DNA of 64,000 nucleotides. Source: Myxococcales bacterium (GTDB taxonomy: Bacteria > Myxococcota_A > Polyangia > Haliangiales > Haliangiaceae). A program made the translations under genes and the position numbers. Below the pieces are notes generated by a model, which was not told the DNA's origin, made no database searches, and saw only the letters and a list, made by a program, of their open reading frames with translations. Each line of letters begins with the position of its first letter. The first letter of the stretch is position 1. Location: contig JADJGV010000034.1 in the NCBI GenBank assembly GCA_016707895.1, forward strand, positions 124,001 through 188,000, in the 5' to 3' direction. This document shows positions 59,914-64,000 of the stretch, piece by piece.

Positions 59914-62376
59914 GTGGCCGTGAGTTCGGCGCTGCGCCTGGTGACTCCGTGCACGAACCTGGCCGAGTTCGTGCTGACCTACCGTGCGAGCGCCGACGCC
60001 GACACGCTGACGGTCGAGGTCGCGGCGCCGCCGCCGCTCGACGGGCCGTGCCGCGTCGTGGTCGCGCTGGCCAACCGCGCCACCGTGCTCGACGGCGACG
60101 CCACGTTCGAGCGCGCCAGCGGCGGGGCGACGGTGTTGCGCTTCACCCGGCTCGACGTGCGCAGCCGCGGCCTGCTCCAGCACCTCGTCGAAGCCCGCGG
60201 CGCCGCGGCGCTCGGGGCGATCCCGCGCCACCTCGTGCCGCTCGGCGCGCCGGTCGGCGATCCCGCCAGCGCCCGGCCGATCCCCGCGCCGGCGTCCTGC
60301 ACGCTCGAGCCGCTCGGGCCGCGGCCGGCGGACGCGCCGCGCAAGGCGATGCCGGCGCTGCCGACGCTGCGCGGGCGCCCGAGCACCGCGCCGCCGCCGA
60401 CCGGTGCGCCGCCGCCGACCGGCGCGCCGAGCGCCGCGCCGCCGAGCGCACCGGCCGCGCCCGTCGTCGACGTCCCGTCGGCGCCCGCCGCCAAGCCGCG
60501 CCGCCGGCGCGAGTCGCAGCCGACGCTGCTCGGCGTGTCGGCGCCGCGCACCGTCGAGCCCGACACCGATCCGCGGCGCCCCCTGCCGGCCGCGGCGACG
60601 CGCCCCGCGCCCGACTTCGAGTCGACGCTGCACGGCCCGGCGCCGGTGCGCGCGCCCGGCGACTTCACCACGCCGGACCTGGTGGCCCGGCCCGTCGACG
60701 CGCCCGCGGCGCCGACGACGCGGCGCGGCCCGGCGGTCGCGCTCGACCACGACACCGGCGAGTCCGACGCCGCCCCGAGCGTCGGCGACGATCTCGTCAC
60801 CGACGTCGCGCTGGCGCTGCCCGACGACATCGGCGACGACGTCGATCCGCTCGCCGAGCCGCCGGCGCCGCTGGCGCCGCCGCCGCACGGCGTCGCGATG
60901 GCGGTGAGCCGGGCCTCGGCGATGCCGCGGCCGGTCGCGCACGGCCACGCCGGGCCGCTGGGCGTCGCCGACGTCGCGGTGACCGCGCCGATGGCGGTGC
61001 CGTCGGCGGCGATGCTCGAGGCGCACCCGAGCGCCGCGGTGGAGATGGCGGCGTCGGCGGTGTCGACCGCGCCGATGACCGCGCCGATCGGCAAGCCGCC
61101 GGCGATCGCGCCGACCTCGCGGCGGACCCCGTCCCACGGCTCGCCGCCGATCCCGACCGCGATCCCGACCCCGATCGCCGCGCCGCCACCGCCCACGCCC
61201 GGCGCGGTGCCGATCGTCAGCCGGCCGACGCCGGCGCCGGGCTCGCTGCCCGCGGTGACGCGGCCGACGCCGGCGCCGGGCTCGCTGCCCGCGGTGACGC
61301 GGCCGACGCCGGCGCCGGGCTCGCTGCCCGCGCCAGGGGCGGTGCCCATCGTCGCTCCGGCGGCCTCGCCGCCGGCGGTCGCGCCCCCGCTGGTCGTCGT
61401 GTCCCCGCAGCTCGCGTCGGCGCCGCCGGTGATGGCCCACGGCACCGGCGCGGCCGCGGTGCCACACCCCGGCGCGTGGCCGACGCCCGGCTGGTCGCCG
61501 CCGGCGCCGCCCGCGGTCGCGCCGGCCTACCCGCCGCCCGCGTACCCGGCGGCGGCGCCGCCGCCGAGCTACCCGACCGCCCAGGTGCGCGCGCTCGACG
61601 CGCCGAGCGCCGCGTCGTCGTCGTGGCACCGCCACCGCGAGGCGATCCGCGAGGACGGCGGCGACATGACCGAGATCATCGCGGTGCCGCGCGTGCGACG
61701 GCGGCGCTGGCCGGTCATCGCGATCACCTCCGCGGTGGTCGTGGTGATCGCGATCGTGATCATCGCGCTCACCTCGGGCGGCTCGGCCTCCGCGCCGCCG
61801 CCTGAGCCCGCGCGCCCGCCGCCTGCGCCCGCGCCCGCGCCGGCCGCGCGGCCGCCCACCACGCAACCGCCCACCGCGCAACCGCCCGCCGCGCAACCGC
61901 CCGCCGCGCCCGCGCCCGCGCCGACCGCGGCCGAGGCCGCCGCGGCGCCCCCCGCGTCCGGCGCCTGCCAGGTCGCCTTCTCGTCATCGCCCGACGGCGC
62001 CGAGGTCGCCGTCGACGGCCGGCCGCTCGGCGTCACGCCGCTCACGGTCGAGGTGCCGTGCGCCGCCGCGCGCGTCGCGTTCCACCGCGATCGCTACCAG
62101 GACCACGCGCAGGCGCTGGCGCTGCGGCCCGGCGCGCAGGCGATCGACGTGCGCCTCGAGCGGCCCACCTTCGCGGTGGTCGTGACCTCGCGGCCTGCCG
62201 GCGCCGCGGTGACGATGGGCGGCCGGGTCGTCGGCAAGACCCCCGTGCAGCTCACCGTCCCGGGCTTCGAGGGCACGCCGGTGGATCTGGCGCTCGCGGG
62301 GTTCCGCCCGCACCGCGAGCGCGTCTACGCGACCAAGCGCGGCCAGCGCTTCGAGGTCCGCCTGAAGCGGCGGTGA
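59914..62376 (+). CDS. Large PEGA-domain membrane protein
   Basis: 820 residues from GTG 59914 (GTG 59920 is also possible; the frame is open to 59854). The first ~90 residues are a beta-rich domain like PilZ (LVTPCTNLAEFVLTYRAS...FTRLDVRSRGLLQHLV), followed by ~500 residues of Ala/Pro/Val-rich linker with repeats, a membrane helix (WPVIAITSAVVVVIAIVIIAL), another Pro-rich region and two PEGA domains (SSPDGAEVAVDGRPLGVTPLTVEVP and SRPAGAAVTMGGRVVGKTPVQLTVP) at the C-terminus. PEGA domains are surface or periplasmic beta modules. PilZ-like N-terminus would suggest c-di-GMP input, unproven. Confidence 0.8.
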   Translation: MAVSSALRLVTPCTNLAEFVLTYRASADADTLTVEVAAPPPLDGPCRVVVALANRATVLDGDATFERASGGATVLRFTRLDVRSRGLLQHLVEARGAAALGAIPRHLVPLGAPVGDPASARPIPAPASCTLEPLGPRPADAPRKAMPALPTLRGRPSTAPPPTGAPPPTGAPSAAPPSAPAAPVVDVPSAPAAKPRRRRESQPTLLGVSAPRTVEPDTDPRRPLPAAATRPAPDFESTLHGPAPVRAPGDFTTPDLVARPVDAPAAPTTRRGPAVALDHDTGESDAAPSVGDDLVTDVALALPDDIGDDVDPLAEPPAPLAPPPHGVAMAVSRASAMPRPVAHGHAGPLGVADVAVTAPMAVPSAAMLEAHPSAAVEMAASAVSTAPMTAPIGKPPAIAPTSRRTPSHGSPPIPTAIPTPIAAPPPPTPGAVPIVSRPTPAPGSLPAVTRPTPAPGSLPAVTRPTPAPGSLPAPGAVPIVAPAASPPAVAPPLVVVSPQLASAPPVMAHGTGAAAVPHPGAWPTPGWSPPAPPAVAPAYPPPAYPAAAPPPSYPTAQVRALDAPSAASSSWHRHREAIREDGGDMTEIIAVPRVRRRRWPVIAITSAVVVVIAIVIIALTSGGSASAPPPEPARPPPAPAPAPAARPPTTQPPTAQPPAAQPPAAPAPAPTAAEAAAAPPASGACQVAFSSSPDGAEVAVDGRPLGVTPLTVEVPCAAARVAFHRDRYQDHAQALALRPGAQAIDVRLERPTFAVVVTSRPAGAAVTMGGRVVGKTPVQLTVPGFEGTPVDLALAGFRPHRERVYATKRGQRFEVRLKRR
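61222..61338 (+). repeat. Three 39-bp tandem repeats in the PEGA gene
   Basis: Near-identical units of 39 bases encode RPTPAPGSLPAVT three times (last copy ends PAPG). Start positions about 61222, 61261 and 61300. Frame-preserving, consistent with recent expansion of a linker repeat. Confidence 0.8.
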
Positions 62377-62419
62377 CCGGGTTGACTTACCGGCGCCGGC
62401 GACCTAACCAAGCGCCGCG

Positions 62420-62761
62420 ATGATCCACGTGCTCCTGGCCTCGACGTTGCCGCTGGCGGTGTTCTTCGCCGCGTGGTGGCGCCGCGGCCGCCGCACGTCG
62501 GTGCGCGCGCTGATCGCGCTGCCGCTGGCGTGCCTGGTGTCGGGCGCGTGGGCGGTCACGCCGGATCTGCCCCGGCTGTGGGGCGATCTCGAGTGGTACG
62601 TCGACCTGCACCACCGCTCGTACTGCAACGTCTGGTGGGGCCACTGCGCGATCGACGCCCGCGACGACATCGACAGCTCGATGGCGTTCCCGGTGCTGTT
62701 CGTGCTGGTCACGATCGCGGTGTTCGCGGTCGGCTGGCGCGAGCTGGCGCGGAGGGAGTGA
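62420..62761 (+). CDS. Small membrane protein
   Basis: 113 residues with three hydrophobic segments: the start (VLLASTLPLAVFFAAWW), ALIALPLACLVSGAWAV and VLFVLVTIAVFAVGW. A loop with LHHRSYCNVWWGHCAID between the last two holds two cysteines and several histidines, predicted on the outside. Its stop overlaps the next gene (TGATG), and both have similar loops with His/Trp residues, so they probably form a pair or complex. Confidence 0.65.
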   Translation: MIHVLLASTLPLAVFFAAWWRRGRRTSVRALIALPLACLVSGAWAVTPDLPRLWGDLEWYVDLHHRSYCNVWWGHCAIDARDDIDSSMAFPVLFVLVTIAVFAVGWRELARRE

Positions 62762-63123
62762 TGGCCCACGCCAACCTCCACCTCGCGGTCGGGTTGGGCG
62801 TCGGCGCCGCGGCGCTGGCGCTGCCGGTGGCGCGGGCGCTGCTCGCCCGCCGCCCGGTGGCGCGGGCGCTGGGGCGGATGTGGCTGGCGGCGCTGGCGGT
62901 GGGCGCGTGGGCGCTGGTGCCCAACCTGGTGTCGGCGGCGGGGCTCACGTCGGGGCTGCACCACGCGTGGTGGGGCGACGTCTTCGTCTTCCACCGCGCG
63001 ATCGACCGGCGCGTCGAGGGCGGCCTGCTGATCGGCGAGCTCTTGCTGGTGGCCCAGCTGGTCGCGCACTACCTGATCCTGATCGTCGCCCTGGCCCGCG
63101 GCTCCAACCCGCGACCGGGGTAG
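62761..63123 (+). CDS. Small membrane protein, coupled to the preceding gene
   Basis: 120 residues from ATG 62761, overlapping the stop of the preceding gene as TGATG. Three hydrophobic segments (AVGLGVGAAALALPVARALL, MWLAALAVGAWALVPNLVSA, LLLVAQLVAHYLILIVALA) with a loop GLHHAWWGDVFVFHRAID. The similarity of this loop to that of its neighbour suggests duplication. No function recognised. Confidence 0.65.
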   Translation: MAHANLHLAVGLGVGAAALALPVARALLARRPVARALGRMWLAALAVGAWALVPNLVSAAGLTSGLHHAWWGDVFVFHRAIDRRVEGGLLIGELLLVAQLVAHYLILIVALARGSNPRPG

Positions 63124-63139
63124 CGTAGGATCGCCGCCG

Positions 63140-64000
63140 GTGTTCGCGATCTTCGGCATCTGCGGGCTGCTGTTCTTCATCCTCGCCCGGCCCCAGGAGT
63201 ACTTCCTGGTGCTGCAGAAGCTGCCGTTGCTCTACGTCTTCGTGGCCGCCGCCGCCGGCGGGTTCATGCTCGACGTGCGCCTGCGCCTGCTCGAGCTGCG
63301 CGGCACGCCGATCCTCAAGCTGGTGCTGCTGTTCATGGGGTGGACGACGGTGTGCAACGTCATGATGGCGGGGCCGCACCTGGTCAAGAGCTCGATCGAG
63401 CTGGCGATCTTGTTCGTGCTGTTCGCGACGATCGCCCACGGGGTCCAGCGCCTGCGCACGCTGCGCATCGTCGCCGGCACGCTCTTGCTCACCTGCCTGG
63501 GCCTGGCCGCGCTCGGCGTCCACCAGGGGCTGCAGGAGCGCACCTGCATCGTGCTCGACGAGGAGCACGGCGGCGAGGGCGTCCCCGACGGCCGGCCGTG
63601 CGAGATGGCCGAGGACTGCTTCGGCGACGACGCCGAGCCGGGCAGCGAGTACCGCTGCGAGAAGGGCGGCCTGCTCGACACCTTCTCGATCGAGGATCGC
63701 GTGCGCTACCGCGGCGAGCTCCAGGATCCCAACGAGCTGGGCCTGACGATCTGCATCGGCGGCTTCTCGATGCTGATCGCCTTCGCCAACCAGCGGCGGC
63801 GGCGGGGCACGATGCTGGTGGCGGCGCTGGGCAGCGGGCTGGTGTTCTGGTGCGTGCTGGCCACCCAGTCGCGCGGCGGCATCGTCGTGTTCGCGCTGAT
63901 CGGCGCGGTGTACTTCGCGCGGCGGTTCGGCGTCGCCGGGCTGATCGCCGGCGCGGCGATGGCGGCGCCGGTGCTGGCGGTGGCGGGGCGCTCGGGCGAC
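63140..64000 (+). CDS. O-antigen ligase/polymerase-like membrane protein (partial)
   Basis: 287 codons to the window end, so truncated at the 3' side. GTG 63140 starts a multi-helix protein: FAIFGICGLLFFILARPQEY, LPLLYVFVAAAAGGF, LELAILFVLFATIA-type helices, TLLLTCLGLAALGV. The conserved segments DPNELGLTICIGGFSMLIAF and VLATQSRGGIVVFAL match the O-antigen ligase/polymerase (Wzy/WaaL) family, which joins polysaccharide chains outside the membrane. A ~50-residue loop with four Cys (RTCIVLDEEHGG..RPCEMAEDC..YRCEKGG) precedes the DPNELG motif. Confidence 0.83.
   Translation, partial: MFAIFGICGLLFFILARPQEYFLVLQKLPLLYVFVAAAAGGFMLDVRLRLLELRGTPILKLVLLFMGWTTVCNVMMAGPHLVKSSIELAILFVLFATIAHGVQRLRTLRIVAGTLLLTCLGLAALGVHQGLQERTCIVLDEEHGGEGVPDGRPCEMAEDCFGDDAEPGSEYRCEKGGLLDTFSIEDRVRYRGELQDPNELGLTICIGGFSMLIAFANQRRRRGTMLVAALGSGLVFWCVLATQSRGGIVVFALIGAVYFARRFGVAGLIAGAAMAAPVLAVAGRSGD

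Noticed and set aside
58984..61896. N-terminal extension of the CorA/ZntB gene by ~970 codons
   Set aside because: Homology begins at ATG 58983; the extension is antisense of the VanX and PEGA genes and has shadow composition.

Overview
This is a very GC-rich, gene-dense chromosomal stretch that looks like Myxococcota, most likely the Haliangium/Kofleria side of the phylum. The case rests on a MYXO-CTERM-like tail, secreted RCC1-repeat lipoproteins with a CWG motif in nearly every repeat, Pkn-type Ser/Thr kinases with transmembrane anchors, a PEGA-domain protein, many short Cys-rich lipoproteins, heavy G/C third-position bias and frequent GTG starts. The taxonomic placement is inference; no rRNA gene is present.

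Layout. 1-5.3 kb: a DUF222/HNH nuclease gene carrying short palindromes, convergent with a very large lipoprotein gene that appears frameshifted and internally fused. 5.5-5.8 kb: tRNA-Arg(TCG) and tRNA-Lys(CTT) with a promoter and a strong terminator. 5.8-15.3 kb: a small secreted protein, the first 14-repeat RCC1 lipoprotein, a hydrolase/acyl-CoA-synthetase fusion, a VWA lipoprotein, a thioredoxin with a His-rich tail, and a methyltransferase-pseudouridine synthase pair. 15.6-23.3 kb: one giant TPR-like gene of 2587 codons. 23.4-30.2 kb: a kinase-TPR cassette, the second 14-repeat RCC1 lipoprotein, an enoyl-CoA hydratase and an expansin/RlpA-like lipoprotein. 30.2-43.7 kb: a secreted protein, a lipid-kinase-like protein, a PhyH dioxygenase, a class II photolyase, a DUF4336-like protein, a TonB-receptor-like barrel, a DEAD-box helicase, small membrane proteins, an M50-like peptidase and formate-tetrahydrofolate ligase. 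43.8-48.4 kb: a HEAT/DUF349 protein, small genes, three evenly spaced palindromes and a GNAT. 48.4-55.0 kb: a branching enzyme-GH57 operon, a universal stress protein, an EamA exporter and a thioesterase. 55.1-64.0 kb: a second kinase-TPR cassette, a CorA/ZntB transporter, a VanX-like dipeptidase, a PEGA protein, two small membrane proteins and the start of an O-antigen-ligase-like gene.

How the genes fit together. Most of the window is housekeeping mixed with envelope and signalling genes. The clearest functional units are glgB with the GH57/DUF3536 enzyme (alpha-glucan metabolism), the two independent kinase-TPR pairs with identical TGATG junctions (envelope signalling), and the cluster of lipoproteins and secreted repeat proteins. 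Convergent genes often overlap at their 3' ends (13571-13716, 33792-33810, 38645-38711).

No CRISPR array, phage, transposase or obvious defence island was seen. The most unusual signals are: the fused/frameshifted lipoprotein with an internal MYXO-CTERM-like anchor followed by a second lipoprotein signal; the phased palindromes at 47.6 kb; the paired kinase-TPR cassettes; the two 14-repeat RCC1 lipoproteins; and the metal-tail thioredoxin whose tail DNA is also read antisense.
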